Shown: positions 1 through 9,797, numbered from the stretch's first letter. The stretch: 64,000 nucleotides of DNA from Bacteroides mediterraneensis (GCF_025993685.1 NZ_DAJPEN010000001.1:3286001-3350000), one strand, 5' to 3'. Made by a program: numbers and translations. The notes: generated by a model from the sequence alone, not told the origin.

Positions 1-743
1 AAGAGAAGGTGGTATCCGACTTCGACCGCCAGACGGCCCGCAACCAGTTGCTTGAAGCAGAGGCTGCCGTAGCACAAGCCAAGGCAGAAGAGACCAATGC
101 CCGCAACAACCTGTCGTACACGGAGGTGAAGAGTCCCGTCGACGGAGTAGCCAGCATGATTCCCTACCGTGTAGGCGCATTGGTCAACAGCAGCATCACC
201 GAACCGCTGGTCACGGTATCCGACGACCAGGAAATCTATGCTTATTTCTCTATGGCCGAAAACCAGATGCTCGACCTTATCCAGCAATACGGTTCGCTGG
301 AAGAGGCCTGCCAGGAACTTCCGTCGGTCGGCCTGACCCTGAGCAACGGAAAAAACTATCCAGATGCAGGACGCATTGATGCTATCAGCGGGACAGTGGA
401 TGAAGGAACCGGAGGCGTCACCCTGCGGGCAGTATTCCCCAACAAGGGACATCTGCTCCGGAATGGAGGAAGCGGCATCGTATCCGTTCCCACCGAACAC
501 AAGAATTGCATCACCATTCCACAGAGTGCAACCTACGAGCTCCAGAATAAAGTGTTTACCTGGAAGGTAGTAGACGGCAAAACGCAGTCGGCTCCTATTA
601 CGGTCTATAAATACAATGACGGGCAGACCTATATCGTACTTTCCGGTCTGAAAGAAGGTGACGTCATCATCGCCGAGGGTGCCGGCCTGATGCGCGAAGG
701 CACTGCCGTCAATGTGACTTCCACTTCTGAACCTGAAAAATAA
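1..743 (+). CDS. RND efflux periplasmic adaptor (membrane fusion protein), 5'-truncated by window edge
   Basis: This is the C-terminal part of an HlyD/AcrA-type periplasmic adaptor that links an inner-membrane RND pump to an outer-membrane channel. The reading frame is open to the left edge (first complete codon at base 3), so the true start and signal sequence lie outside the window. The visible part begins in the alpha-hairpin (alanine/glutamate-rich, EAEAAVAQAKAEE) and continues into the lipoyl half-motif VKSPVDGVAS. Beta-barrel and membrane-proximal segments follow (EPLVTVSDDQEIYAYFSM, then GLKEGDVIIAEG near the end). Only 9 bases separate its stop from the pump gene, which indicates one operon. 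The family assignment is secure; the substrate cannot be read from the sequence. Confidence 0.93.
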   Translation, partial: EKVVSDFDRQTARNQLLEAEAAVAQAKAEETNARNNLSYTEVKSPVDGVASMIPYRVGALVNSSITEPLVTVSDDQEIYAYFSMAENQMLDLIQQYGSLEEACQELPSVGLTLSNGKNYPDAGRIDAISGTVDEGTGGVTLRAVFPNKGHLLRNGGSGIVSVPTEHKNCITIPQSATYELQNKVFTWKVVDGKTQSAPITVYKYNDGQTYIVLSGLKEGDVIIAEGAGLMREGTAVNVTSTSEPEK

Positions 744-752
744 CCGAATGCC

Positions 753-3700
753 ATGAAGATAAGAACTTTTATTGACCGTCCCATCCTGGCCGGTGTCATC
801 TCCGTACTCATCCTGATATTGGGATTCATCGGCCTGTCGCAACTCCCTATCGAGCAGTTCCCGGAAATTGCCCCACCCACAGTCAGCGTATCGGCCACTT
901 ATACGGGTGCCAATGCGGAAACCGTACTAAAGAGTGTGGTCGTACCGCTGGAAGAAGCGCTTAACGGAGTGGAGAACATGATGTACATGACGTCTACGGC
1001 TTCAAACAACGGCTCCGCCAAAATCACGGTTTATTTCCGCCAGGGAACCGATCCGGACATGGCCACGGTCAACGTACAGAACCGCATCGCTACGGCCGAA
1101 GGACTGCTTCCCGCCGAAGTGACCAAAAGCGGTATCACCGTGCGCAAACGGCAGACCAGCAACATCAAACAGCTGGCTGTATACAGTCCGGACGACTCGT
1201 TCGACGAGGCTTTCCTGACCAACTACATGAAAATCAACATCGAGCCACGGCTTTCACGTATTGCCGGCGTGGGAGAAGTGAACGTGTTCGGCTATGAATA
1301 CTCCATGCGTATCTGGCTCGACCCGAACAAGATGCAGAAATACTCACTGGTTCCTTCCGACATCACAACCGTATTGGACGAACAGAACGTGGAAGCTGCT
1401 ACGGGTACACTGGGAGCCGAGTCCAAAAACACTTTTCAGTATGTGCTGAAATATCGCGGACGCTACGAGAACGAGGTGGATTATGAAAATATGGTCATCA
1501 AGTCGCTTCCCGACGGAGAAGTGCTGCGACTGAAAGACGTGGCTACCATCGAACTGGGTACACGTGCCTACGATTACATCGGTGAGGTAAACGGACATCC
1601 GGGCTGTAACATCATGATTGCCCAGACCTCCGGCTCCAATGCAAATGAGATTATCGAGGAAATAGACCGTACCGTAGCCGAAATCTCCAAAACACTGCCC
1701 AAAGGCATCAAGATTGTCGACTTGATGAGTACGAAGGACTTTCTTGACGCTTCCATCAAGAGCGTCATCAAGACCCTGATTGAGGCCATCCTTCTGGTAG
1801 TGCTTGTCGTATATGTATTTCTGCAAAGTTTACGCTCCACTTTTATTCCGGCCATCTCCATCATCGTATCCCTGGTAGGTACCTTTGCCTTTCTCTCCAT
1901 TGTGGGTTTCAGCCTCAACATGCTGACCCTTTTCGCCTTGGTACTGGTGATTGGTACGGTGGTCGACGATGCCATCGTGGTGGTCGAGGCGGTACAGGCC
2001 AAATTCGATGAAGGATACAAATCGTCCTACCTGGCCACCATCGATGCCATGGATGGCATCACCTCTGCCTTGGTGACCACCACCTTTGTCTTCATGGCAG
2101 TATTTATCCCCGTCAGCTTTATCGGAGGAACCACCGGTACGTTCTACACACAGTTTGGTCTGACCATGGCAGCTGCCGTAGCCATCTCTCTGCTGAACGC
2201 ACTGACATTGAGTCCGGCCTTGTGCGCCCTCATCATGACTCCTCACCAGAATGCAGAAGACGGAGGAAAGCTGAGCTTTTCTTCCCGCTTCCATATCGCA
2301 TTCGACACCGCTTTCCACCGTCTGGTCACCAAGTACAAGGTGGGAGTGGTCTTCATGCTCAAGCGCAAATGGCTGGCGGGCTCTCTGCTGGTGGTAGCTT
2401 GCGGCGGGTTTGCTCTACTGATGATGACCACCAAGACGGGTCTGGTGCCCAACGAAGATATGGGGACCGTCTTTATTGATGTCCGTACCTCACCGGGAAA
2501 CAGCGTACAGGAAACACGCAAGGTGATGGAACAGGTAGACAGCTGCTTGCGCACCATTCCTCAAATCGAACTTCAGTCCAATACCACCGGCAACTCCATG
2601 TTGAGCGGACAGGGTGCCTGCAACGGTATGTTCACCATCCGTTTGAAGGACTGGAGCGAACGCCCCGACAAGGAAGACGCCATCGATGCCGTGATGGAGG
2701 AAATCAGCCGCCGCACGGCCTTCATCTCCAGTGCCGACATCATGCCGTTCACCCGTCCGATGATTCCAGGTTATGGAGTGAACAGCGGATTCGAAGTGTA
2801 TGTACAAGACCAGAAAGGCGGTACCACGGAAGACCTGCTGAAATATACCCGCCAATTCCTGGATGCCCTGAACAAGCGTCCGGAAATCGGCCGGGCCACC
2901 ACCTCATTCGATACGAAATTCCCGCAATACCTCGTGGAGGTGGATGCTGCACGCTGCAAACGCAACGGGGTATCACCTGCCGACGTACTGAGTACCCTCT
3001 CCGGCTACGTGGGCGGTAACTATGCTTCCAACATGAACCGCTTCTCCAAACTGTATCGTGTCATGGTACAGGCACCTCCCCAGTTCCGTCTGGACACCGA
3101 ATCGCTTCACAGCATTTTCGTCCGCAACGACTCGGGTGAGATGAGTCCCATCAGCCAGTACCTGAAACTGACCCGTGTGTATGGTTCTGAAATGCTGACC
3201 CGCTTCAACCTGTTCTCTGCCATTCAGGTGAACGGGGCAGCCGCTACGGGCTACAGTTCCGGACAGGCCATCAAGGCCATTCAGGAAGTAGCTGCACAAA
3301 CTCTACCTACCGGCTACGGGTTTGAATTCGGCGGGATGTCACGTGAAGAATCCAATACCGGAAATACCACTACGCTGGTGTTCGTCATCTGTGTGGTATT
3401 CATCTACCTGATTCTTTGCGCCTTGTATGAGAGTTTGTTCGTTCCCTTGGCAGTCATCCTTTCCGTACCGTTCGGACTGGCCGGAAGTTTCCTTTTCGCC
3501 AGAATGTTCGGACTGGAAAACAACATCTACCTGCAAACGGGACTGATCATGCTGATTGGCTTACTGTCCAAGACCGCCATTCTGCTGACCGAATACGCCT
3601 CGGAACGCCGCCGCCACGGCATGACCATCATGCAGGCAGCCGTTTCGGCCGCACAGGTCCGTCTGCGCCCGATTCTGATGACCTCGCTCACCATGATTTT

Positions 3701-3896
3701 CGGAATGCTGCCGCTGATGTTCTCCACCGGTGTAGGTGCCAACGGCAATATTTCCATCGGAGTAGGTACGGTGGGAGGAATGCTTATCGGAACCATTGCC
3801 CTGCTCTTCATCGTACCGCCGCTGTTCATGGTATTCCAGTATCTGCAAGAAAAGTGGATGCCGGAACGTAAGTTACCTAAGATTGAAAAGAAATAA
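753..3896 (+). CDS. RND multidrug efflux permease, AcrB/HAE1 type
   Basis: This is a proton-driven inner-membrane pump of the hydrophobe/amphiphile efflux family. Its 1047 aa is the usual length for AcrB homologues. An N-terminal transmembrane helix (ILAGVISVLILILGFIG) leads into the FPEIAPPTVSVSATYTGA signature, with two large periplasmic loops and two blocks of transmembrane helices. The proton-relay residues are present: adjacent Asp405-Asp406 in GTVVDDAIVVVE (TM4), and Lys940 in GLLSKTAILLTEYA (TM10), matching D407/D408/K940 of E. coli AcrB. It lies between its adaptor (9-base gap) and an outer-membrane factor (12-base gap), so the window holds a complete tripartite system apart from the adaptor's 5' end. 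No local regulator is visible, and one may lie to the left. Confidence 0.97.
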   Translation: MKIRTFIDRPILAGVISVLILILGFIGLSQLPIEQFPEIAPPTVSVSATYTGANAETVLKSVVVPLEEALNGVENMMYMTSTASNNGSAKITVYFRQGTDPDMATVNVQNRIATAEGLLPAEVTKSGITVRKRQTSNIKQLAVYSPDDSFDEAFLTNYMKINIEPRLSRIAGVGEVNVFGYEYSMRIWLDPNKMQKYSLVPSDITTVLDEQNVEAATGTLGAESKNTFQYVLKYRGRYENEVDYENMVIKSLPDGEVLRLKDVATIELGTRAYDYIGEVNGHPGCNIMIAQTSGSNANEIIEEIDRTVAEISKTLPKGIKIVDLMSTKDFLDASIKSVIKTLIEAILLVVLVVYVFLQSLRSTFIPAISIIVSLVGTFAFLSIVGFSLNMLTLFALVLVIGTVVDDAIVVVEAVQAKFDEGYKSSYLATIDAMDGITSALVTTTFVFMAVFIPVSFIGGTTGTFYTQFGLTMAAAVAISLLNALTLSPALCALIMTPHQNAEDGGKLSFSSRFHIAFDTAFHRLVTKYKVGVVFMLKRKWLAGSLLVVACGGFALLMMTTKTGLVPNEDMGTVFIDVRTSPGNSVQETRKVMEQVDSCLRTIPQIELQSNTTGNSMLSGQGACNGMFTIRLKDWSERPDKEDAIDAVMEEISRRTAFISSADIMPFTRPMIPGYGVNSGFEVYVQDQKGGTTEDLLKYTRQFLDALNKRPEIGRATTSFDTKFPQYLVEVDAARCKRNGVSPADVLSTLSGYVGGNYASNMNRFSKLYRVMVQAPPQFRLDTESLHSIFVRNDSGEMSPISQYLKLTRVYGSEMLTRFNLFSAIQVNGAAATGYSSGQAIKAIQEVAAQTLPTGYGFEFGGMSREESNTGNTTTLVFVICVVFIYLILCALYESLFVPLAVILSVPFGLAGSFLFARMFGLENNIYLQTGLIMLIGLLSKTAILLTEYASERRRHGMTIMQAAVSAAQVRLRPILMTSLTMIFGMLPLMFSTGVGANGNISIGVGTVGGMLIGTIALLFIVPPLFMVFQYLQEKWMPERKLPKIEKK

Positions 3897-3908
3897 CTCC
3901 AAAGGATT

Positions 3909-5282
3909 ATGCACATGAAAAATAAGATAGTGATTTCCCTTTTACTGGCCTCCACCCTGAGCAGCTGCCACATCTACCGGACGTATGAACGTCCGGAATC
4001 CATCACGGTGTCCGACAGCTTGTATCGTCAACCGGTAGACACGGAAGACACCACCTCGCTGGCTTCACTTTCGTGGAAGGAACTCTTCACAGACCCACAG
4101 TTGCAACAGCTCATTGAAACGGGACTGGCTCATAATACAGACTTGAACATCGCCCGGCTCAAGGTGAAAGAGGCCGAAGCCTTGCTCATGAACTCACGGC
4201 TTTCGTACTTGCCTTCCCTATCGCTTACTCCGCAAGGCACACTTACCAGTCTGGACGGCAGCAAACCCTCCAAGACTTACAACCTGGCAGCGTCTGCCGA
4301 CTGGGAAATCGACCTCTTCGGCAAACTGCTGAATGCCAAGCGAGGGGCCCAGGCTGCACTCGAACAGAGCGAAGCCTATCGACAGGCTGTACAGACCCAA
4401 CTGGTGGCTACCATTGCCAACAGTTATTACAGCCTGCTGATGCTCGACGAACAATTGGACATCACACGGCGTACGGCAAGCACCTGGGAAGAAAGCCTGC
4501 ACACAATGAAAGCCCTGAAACGAGCCGGACAGGCCACCGAAATGGCAGTCGCACAAACCGAAGCCAGCAAACTGTCCGTAGAGACTTCGGTAGTTTCCAT
4601 CGAACGCCAAATCAACGAAATGGAGAATGCGCTTTCTACCCTGCTGGGGATGTCGCCACAGACGGTAGGACGTTCCACCCTCGAAGCGCAAGAGTTTCCC
4701 GACTCGCTTTCTACGGGAGTCCCGCTGCAATTATTGAGCCGCCGCCCGGACGTACGCCAATGTGAAAACCAACTGGCCGTGGCCTACTACGCCACCAACT
4801 CCGCCCGCTCGACTTTCTATCCCAGTATCACGCTGAGTGGTTCCGCCGGATGGACCAACGCAGCCGGTGCCGTCCTCACCAATCCGGGACAGTGGCTGCT
4901 TTCTGCCGTCGCTTCCCTCGTACAACCGTTGTTTAACCGGGGGAAAAACATCGCGAACCTGAAAATAGCCAAAGCACAGCAGGACGAAGCACTGCTGACC
5001 TTCCAGCAAAGTCTGCTCGATGCCGGAGCGGAAGTGAACGATGCACTGGTACAATGGCAGACCGCCCGCAAGCGCATCCAGCTGGATGAACGTCAGTGTG
5101 CCTCCCTCCAGTCCGCTCTGCGGAGTTCAGAACTGCTGATGCGGCACAGTTCCCAAAACTACCTGGAAGTGATTACGGCCCGCCAGGCCTTGCTCCAGGC
5201 AGAACTCGACACCGCCACCGACCGTTTCGACGAGATACAAGGAGTCATCAACCTGTATCATGCGCTGGGAGGCGGATATTAA
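3909..5282 (+). CDS. TolC/OprM-type efflux outer-membrane lipoprotein (NodT family)
   Basis: This is the outer-membrane channel of the efflux operon. The 457-aa protein starts with a lipoprotein signal peptide ending in the lipobox LSSC, so Cys is the predicted lipidated residue. Two OEP repeats follow, with long amphipathic helices and the conserved segment LLSRRPDVRQCENQL near the middle, which is typical of the NodT/OprM group. Two ATG codons are in frame, at 3909 and 3915. The second begins MKNKIV and gives an equally good signal peptide, so the start is uncertain by two codons. It is the last gene of the operon, with a hairpin 28 bases after the stop. Confidence 0.94.
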   Translation: MHMKNKIVISLLLASTLSSCHIYRTYERPESITVSDSLYRQPVDTEDTTSLASLSWKELFTDPQLQQLIETGLAHNTDLNIARLKVKEAEALLMNSRLSYLPSLSLTPQGTLTSLDGSKPSKTYNLAASADWEIDLFGKLLNAKRGAQAALEQSEAYRQAVQTQLVATIANSYYSLLMLDEQLDITRRTASTWEESLHTMKALKRAGQATEMAVAQTEASKLSVETSVVSIERQINEMENALSTLLGMSPQTVGRSTLEAQEFPDSLSTGVPLQLLSRRPDVRQCENQLAVAYYATNSARSTFYPSITLSGSAGWTNAAGAVLTNPGQWLLSAVASLVQPLFNRGKNIANLKIAKAQQDEALLTFQQSLLDAGAEVNDALVQWQTARKRIQLDERQCASLQSALRSSELLMRHSSQNYLEVITARQALLQAELDTATDRFDEIQGVINLYHALGGGY

Positions 5283-5309
5283 GACTTTATCCCCTCATCT
5301 ATCATAAGC

Positions 5310-5352
5310 AACCCCTTTCTCAAAACTCCATCGGAGCAGAGAGAAAGGGGTT
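5310..5352 (+). terminator. Putative terminator of the RND efflux operon
   Basis: A perfect 12-bp inverted repeat pairs 5310-5321 with 5341-5352 (AACCCCTTTCTC with its complement), with a 19-base loop, shortly after the stop of the outer-membrane factor. The 3' side lacks a good run of T, so termination is plausible but not certain. Confidence 0.55.
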
Positions 5353-5574
5353 CATCATTCAAAAAAGAGACTTTTTCCCCATAATAATAGACAGTCCAGT
5401 AATGGCTTTCCTCATGCTTTTTTAAAAATGGATTCTTAACCTGTTTCCCACTAACTTATACAAAGAAAGGAGTTTCTCATTTCATATACACCACGGAAAA
5501 CCGTGATTTCATCTATCGGATAACAATAAATGACTATCTATTTGGGGTCAAACAAAAGGGAAAATTCTCTGTTT

Positions 5575-5650
5575 CACACTGTGGGATACAAAAACCACAG
5601 TGTGGGATATATATTTCACACTGTGAAATACAAATTCCAAAGTGCAGTAC
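5575..5650. repeat. Tandem 21-bp repeats, each starting with a 9-bp near-palindrome
   Basis: Three full units (5575-5595, 5596-5616, 5617-5637) and a partial fourth (5638-5650) follow each other with an exact 21-bp period. Each full unit begins with CACACTGTG or CACAGTGTG, a self-complementary 9-mer apart from its centre, followed by a variable AT-rich spacer. The period equals two DNA helical turns, which would put the palindromes on one face of the helix. Function is unknown. Confidence 0.85.
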
Positions 5651-5663
5651 AGAGAAAACATCG

Positions 5664-5702
5664 GTAGAAAGGAAAGAATATACCAGTAGAAAGGAAAGAA
5701 TA
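5664..5702. repeat. 17-bp direct repeat at 22-bp spacing
   Basis: The sequence GTAGAAAGGAAAGAATA occurs at 5664-5680 and again, identically, at 5686-5702, start to start 22 bp. It lies 14 bp beyond the 21-bp array and has nearly the same period. Function is unknown. Confidence 0.85.
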
Positions 5703-5716
5703 ACTGAAGACCATAA

Positions 5717-5757
5717 AAAAAGGTCTATGGACCTCATGACAGTCCATAGACCTTTTT
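5717..5757 (-). terminator. Rho-independent terminator of the M13 peptidase gene (possibly bidirectional)
   Basis: A perfect 16-bp stem pairs 5717-5732 with 5742-5757 around a 9-base loop. It is flanked by A-runs on the left and T-runs on the right, so it reads as a strong terminator for the minus-strand peptidase gene ending at 5789. It could also stop transcription arriving from the left. Confidence 0.87.
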
Positions 5758-5788
5758 ATGCTGAATATTAATTCTCAGATTTTGTGGC

Positions 5789-7828
5789 TTACCACACGTT
5801 CACGCGGTTTTCCGGAGCTACGTACAATGGATCAGACGGAGTGATGTGGAAGGCATCATACCAAGCCTGGATGTGCGGAAGCGCACCGTTCACACGCCAT
5901 CTGCCCAAAGAGTGAGGGTCTGACTTGGTATATACACGAATCTGCTCGTCGCGGATGTTGCCAGCCCACAAAGTAGCGTATGCCAGGAAGAAACGCTGTT
6001 CCGGAGTGAAACCGTCTACCACACCCAGAGGTGCATCTTTCGTCGCATTCTGGAAGGCCAGATAAGCCACGTTCAAACCTCCATGGTCGGCCAGGTTCTC
6101 GCCCAGTGTCAGTTCACCGTTGGCATACAAACCCGGCAGCACTTCAATCTTGTTGAAGAAGTCCACCATCACCTGTGCACGTTCCTTGAAGCGGTCGGCA
6201 TCACCCGGAGCCCACCAGTCGGTCAGGTTACCGTCTTTATCGAACTGACGACCCTGGTCGTCGAATCCGTGGGTCATTTCATGACCGATTACCACGCCGA
6301 TGGCACCGTAATTGGCTGCATCGTCTGCTTCCATGTTGAAGAACGGCGGCTGAAGAATGGCAGCCGGGAAGCAGATTTCGTTGGTAGACGGGTTATAGTA
6401 TGCGTTGACAGTCTGCGGGGTCATCAGCCATTCATCTTTGTCGACCGGTTTGCCCAGACGGCTGTACATATCGTTGAATCCCCATTCTGAAGCACGGCAT
6501 ACGTTGGCCCAGTAAGAATCTTTCTTGATGTCCAGTTTGGAATAGTCTTTCCATTTGTCAGGATAACCTACTTTTACATGAAAGGCAGCCAGTTTTTCCT
6601 GTGCTTTCACCTTGGTGCTGTCGCTCATCCAGTCCTGTGCATTGATACGTTCTCCCAAAGCAGTCTGCAAGTTCTTCACCAGTTTCACCATACGTTCCTT
6701 GGCAGCTGCCGGGAAGTATTTTTCTACATACATTTCGCCTACCAGTTCACCCAACATACCGTTTACAGAGTTCACGGCACGTTTCCAGCGCGGCTGGTTT
6801 ACCTGACGGCCAGACAATACCTTGCCGTAGAAATCAAATCGGGCAGCCACGAAGTCATCGCTCAGATAAGAAGCAGCGGCATCCAGCAGGTTATATTCCA
6901 AATATGACACATGCTTTGACACTGGCAACGTGTTCATCAGACGAGCCACTTCCTGAATCGGTTCTACCTGTTCCACATTCAGTTCGGCAGGAGCCTGAAT
7001 ACCCAGTCCCTTTACATACGCATCCCAATCGATGCCGGAGATGGTCTTCTTCAGTTCGTCGAACGACATCTTGTGGTAGTTGGCTTCCGGGTCACGAAGT
7101 TCTGTGGCACTGCGTGACACCTTGGCTATGGAAGTTTCAATCTCCATCACGTCGGCTACCTTCTGCTGAGCTTCTGCTTCCGTGAAGCCTGCCAGCTGGA
7201 ACAGTTTGCCGATATACAGCTTGTACTGTTCACGGATGTTCTGCGTGATGCTGTCGTTGTCCAGGTAATATTCCTTTTCACCCAGGTTGATACCGCCCTG
7301 TCCCATCTGGAAGATGTTCAGCGAACTGTTCTTCGGGTCGGCATACACATAGCTGTGGAAATAAGTTCCGATACCGGCATGCGCCATCTCAGTCATCATC
7401 GGAATGATTTCACTCTTGTCTTTCAAAGCCGCAATCTTGTCGAGCATAGCCTTCACCGGTTCTGCACCCTGCTTGTTCAAAGTCACGCTGTCCATGGCCA
7501 TGTTGTACAAATCACCGATTTTCTGTGCGGCTGAACCTGCCTGATTGTTCTTCTGGGCAGCCAGTCCTTCAATCAGTTCGCGCAACTGTTTCTGGCTGTT
7601 TTCAAACAGCTGGTCGAAGGTGCCATAACGAGAATACTCGGCAGTCAGCGGATGCGCGTCGTTCCAACCACCACATGCATAACGGAAAAAGTCGGTTCCG
7701 GCAGCCACGGTCGTATCCATGTTTGCCAGATCGATGCCAGAAGTGCTTTTGGCTTCCTTCTGTCCGGCGCAGCTGGTCATCATGGCAAATGCCAACGCAG
7801 CTACGGCTACATAATTCTTTTTGTTCAT
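5789..7828 (-). CDS. M13 (neprilysin/PepO) family zinc metallopeptidase lipoprotein
   Basis: This is a 679-aa zinc endopeptidase of family M13, which cleaves oligopeptides. The signal peptide ends in MTSCAG, so the mature protein is probably lipidated and held at an envelope membrane. The N-terminal peptidase M13 domain covers roughly residues 40-420. The catalytic domain has the zinc motif HEMTH at residues 516-520, followed by GFDDQGRQFD, and the third zinc ligand in ENLADHGGL. The substrate-binding NAYY motif is also present (VNAYYNPS). Length is normal for the family. The start lies 28 bp after the stop of the ABC-F gene, on the same strand, so the two may be cotranscribed. A strong terminator follows the gene. 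Confidence 0.95.
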   Translation of the reverse strand: MNKKNYVAVAALAFAMMTSCAGQKEAKSTSGIDLANMDTTVAAGTDFFRYACGGWNDAHPLTAEYSRYGTFDQLFENSQKQLRELIEGLAAQKNNQAGSAAQKIGDLYNMAMDSVTLNKQGAEPVKAMLDKIAALKDKSEIIPMMTEMAHAGIGTYFHSYVYADPKNSSLNIFQMGQGGINLGEKEYYLDNDSITQNIREQYKLYIGKLFQLAGFTEAEAQQKVADVMEIETSIAKVSRSATELRDPEANYHKMSFDELKKTISGIDWDAYVKGLGIQAPAELNVEQVEPIQEVARLMNTLPVSKHVSYLEYNLLDAAASYLSDDFVAARFDFYGKVLSGRQVNQPRWKRAVNSVNGMLGELVGEMYVEKYFPAAAKERMVKLVKNLQTALGERINAQDWMSDSTKVKAQEKLAAFHVKVGYPDKWKDYSKLDIKKDSYWANVCRASEWGFNDMYSRLGKPVDKDEWLMTPQTVNAYYNPSTNEICFPAAILQPPFFNMEADDAANYGAIGVVIGHEMTHGFDDQGRQFDKDGNLTDWWAPGDADRFKERAQVMVDFFNKIEVLPGLYANGELTLGENLADHGGLNVAYLAFQNATKDAPLGVVDGFTPEQRFFLAYATLWAGNIRDEQIRVYTKSDPHSLGRWRVNGALPHIQAWYDAFHITPSDPLYVAPENRVNVW

Positions 7829-7856
7829 AAGTGTATTATTTTAATTAAGTCTCAAA

Positions 7857-9797
7857 TTATTCCTGTTTCATTTCTTCCAGTTCCGACAAGAGGGAAGTCC
7901 ATTCGTCCTCCGCGTCTGAAATCTGTTTTTTCAGCTGCTGATGCTGTTCATACAGTTTCATGTCGGAAGCCCCTTCCGGTGTGGCCATCTGCTGTTCCAG
8001 TTCCCCTACCTGGCCTTCCAGCTTCTCAATCTTCGTTTCACAGTCGGCCACCTGTTTTTCCAGCTTGCGGATTTTCTTGTTCAGCTCTTTCTGGGCCTCA
8101 TACGAAAGTTTGTTGTCACTGTCCGGTGTTTCTTCTTTCTTTTCTGGAGCCACCTGCGGCGACTGCGACAACTGAAGTTCGTTCAGGCTCTCCATCTTCT
8201 TTTTTTGCAGGAAATCGTAAATGCCGCCGATATGTTCTTTCACCAGACCGCCGCCAAACTCATAGACCTTGGTCACCAGTCCGTCGAGGAACTCACGGTC
8301 GTGTGATACCACGATGACGGTCCCATCGAATTCCTTTATCGCTTCCTTCAGTACGTCTTTCGAACGCATGTCCAAATGGTTGGTCGGCTCATCCAGAATC
8401 AGGAAGTTCACCGGCTCCAGCAGCAGCTTGATCATGGCCAGACGGCTGCGTTCCCCTCCCGACAGCACTTTCACCTTCTTTTCGGAGGCTTCTCCTCCAA
8501 ACATGAAGGCACCCAAGATGTCGCGTATCTTCAAACGGATATCTCCTTTCGCCACCCGGTCGATGGTATCGAACACCGTCAGGTTCTCATCGAGCAGCTG
8601 AGCCTGGTTCTGGGCGAAATACCCAATCTGCACATTGTGTCCGATGGTCAGCTTGCCTTCGAAAGGAATCTCATCCATGATACACTTCACCAAGGTAGAC
8701 TTACCTTCGCCGTTCTTTCCCACAAACGCCACCTTTTCCCCGCGGTGGATGGTCAGGTTCACATCGTGGAACACCACGTGGTCGCCGTATGCTTTCTTCA
8801 CATTCTCGCAAATCACCGGATAGTTGCCGGAACGGATGGAAGGAGGGAATTTCAGGCGAAGGGTGGAATTGTCCTCTTCATCAATCTCGATGGGCACGAT
8901 TTTTTCCAGCTGCTTGATGCGGCTCTGCACCTGTACAGCCTTCGTGGCCTTGTAACGGAAGCGTTCGATGAAGTCTTCCGTATCTTTTATCTCTTTCTGC
9001 TGGTTTTCGTACGCACGCAACTGTTGCTCGCGGCGCTCCTTACGCAGCACGACAAATTCATCGTAAGGTACTTTGTAGTCGTAAATCCGTCCGCAGGAAA
9101 TCTCAATAGTGCGGTTCGTCACGTTGTTGATGAAGGCCCGGTCATGGCTCACCAGCACTACGGCCCCCGAACTTGCTTTCAGGAAGTTCTCCAGCCACTG
9201 GATACTCTCAATGTCCAGATGGTTGGTCGGCTCGTCGAGCAAAAGCACATCCGGACGACGCAACAAAAGTTTCGCCAGCTCGATACGCATACGCCATCCT
9301 CCACTGAACTCAGATGTCGGCCGGTCAAAATCGCTCCGGTTGAATCCCAACCCCGTCAGCGTACGTTCAATCTCTGCATGGTAGTTGGTACCTCCCATCA
9401 TCAGGAAACGTTCGTTCTCGTGGGTAAATCGCTCTATGAGTTCGTGATAACTCTCCGAATCATAATCCGTACGGTCGGCCAGCTCCTGGTTCATCTTCTC
9501 CAGCTTCTCCTGCATCTCGAAGATATGCTCAAAAGCCATCTCGGCTTCTGCCATCACCGTACGTGTATCGCTTAAAATCATCACCTGCGGCAAATACCCG
9601 ATGGTAATGCCCCGCTGCACGGCCACCACCCCTTCCGTGGGTTGCTGCAATCCCGCCAGGATTTTCAGCATGGTAGATTTTCCGGCACCGTTTTTTCCGA
9701 CCAGTGCGATGCGGTCTTTCTTGTTGATAACAAACGATACATCTTCAAACAGGGGAGTTGTTCCAAACTCCACCTTCAATCCTTCTATTGAAATCAT
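7857..9797 (-). CDS. ABC-F family ATP-binding protein
   Basis: This soluble protein has two ABC ATPase domains and no membrane segment. Members of the ABC-F family act on the ribosome as translation factors or antibiotic-protection proteins. In its 646 aa, the first Walker A is GKNGAGKST (about residue 35) with signature FSGGWRMR and Walker B LLLDEPTNHLD. A charged linker (ABC_tran_Xtn type) follows. The second domain has GKNGEGKST, signature LSGGERSRL and FLILDEPTNHLD. The C-terminus is a predicted coiled coil (KKIRKLEKQVADCETKIEKL), as in Uup-type subfamilies. A good TAnnTTTG -7 box lies upstream. The subfamily and any link to resistance cannot be decided here. Confidence 0.95.
   Translation of the reverse strand: MISIEGLKVEFGTTPLFEDVSFVINKKDRIALVGKNGAGKSTMLKILAGLQQPTEGVVAVQRGITIGYLPQVMILSDTRTVMAEAEMAFEHIFEMQEKLEKMNQELADRTDYDSESYHELIERFTHENERFLMMGGTNYHAEIERTLTGLGFNRSDFDRPTSEFSGGWRMRIELAKLLLRRPDVLLLDEPTNHLDIESIQWLENFLKASSGAVVLVSHDRAFINNVTNRTIEISCGRIYDYKVPYDEFVVLRKERREQQLRAYENQQKEIKDTEDFIERFRYKATKAVQVQSRIKQLEKIVPIEIDEEDNSTLRLKFPPSIRSGNYPVICENVKKAYGDHVVFHDVNLTIHRGEKVAFVGKNGEGKSTLVKCIMDEIPFEGKLTIGHNVQIGYFAQNQAQLLDENLTVFDTIDRVAKGDIRLKIRDILGAFMFGGEASEKKVKVLSGGERSRLAMIKLLLEPVNFLILDEPTNHLDMRSKDVLKEAIKEFDGTVIVVSHDREFLDGLVTKVYEFGGGLVKEHIGGIYDFLQKKKMESLNELQLSQSPQVAPEKKEETPDSDNKLSYEAQKELNKKIRKLEKQVADCETKIEKLEGQVGELEQQMATPEGASDMKLYEQHQQLKKQISDAEDEWTSLLSELEEMKQE

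Larger units (their letters stand above)
5353..5716. other. Long intergenic region carrying phased short repeats
   Basis: No convincing gene lies between the efflux operon and the convergent metallopeptidase gene. The AT-rich stretch at 5353-5570 shows nothing recognisable. From 5575 to 5702 there are two sets of short repeats, annotated separately. A 67-codon reading frame on the minus strand across the repeats (5534-5737) is low-complexity and looks like a by-product of the repeat period, so it is not called as a gene. Confidence 0.6.

Noticed and set aside
5534..5737. A 67-codon minus-strand gene, and the similar 72-codon frame at 29444-29662
   Set aside because: Both frames follow the 21/22-bp repeats, giving low-complexity periodic peptides, and have no start-site support.
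8376..9575. A 399-codon open frame on the plus strand
   Set aside because: It lies entirely antisense to the ABC-F gene, whose motifs are clear, and has no recognisable domain.
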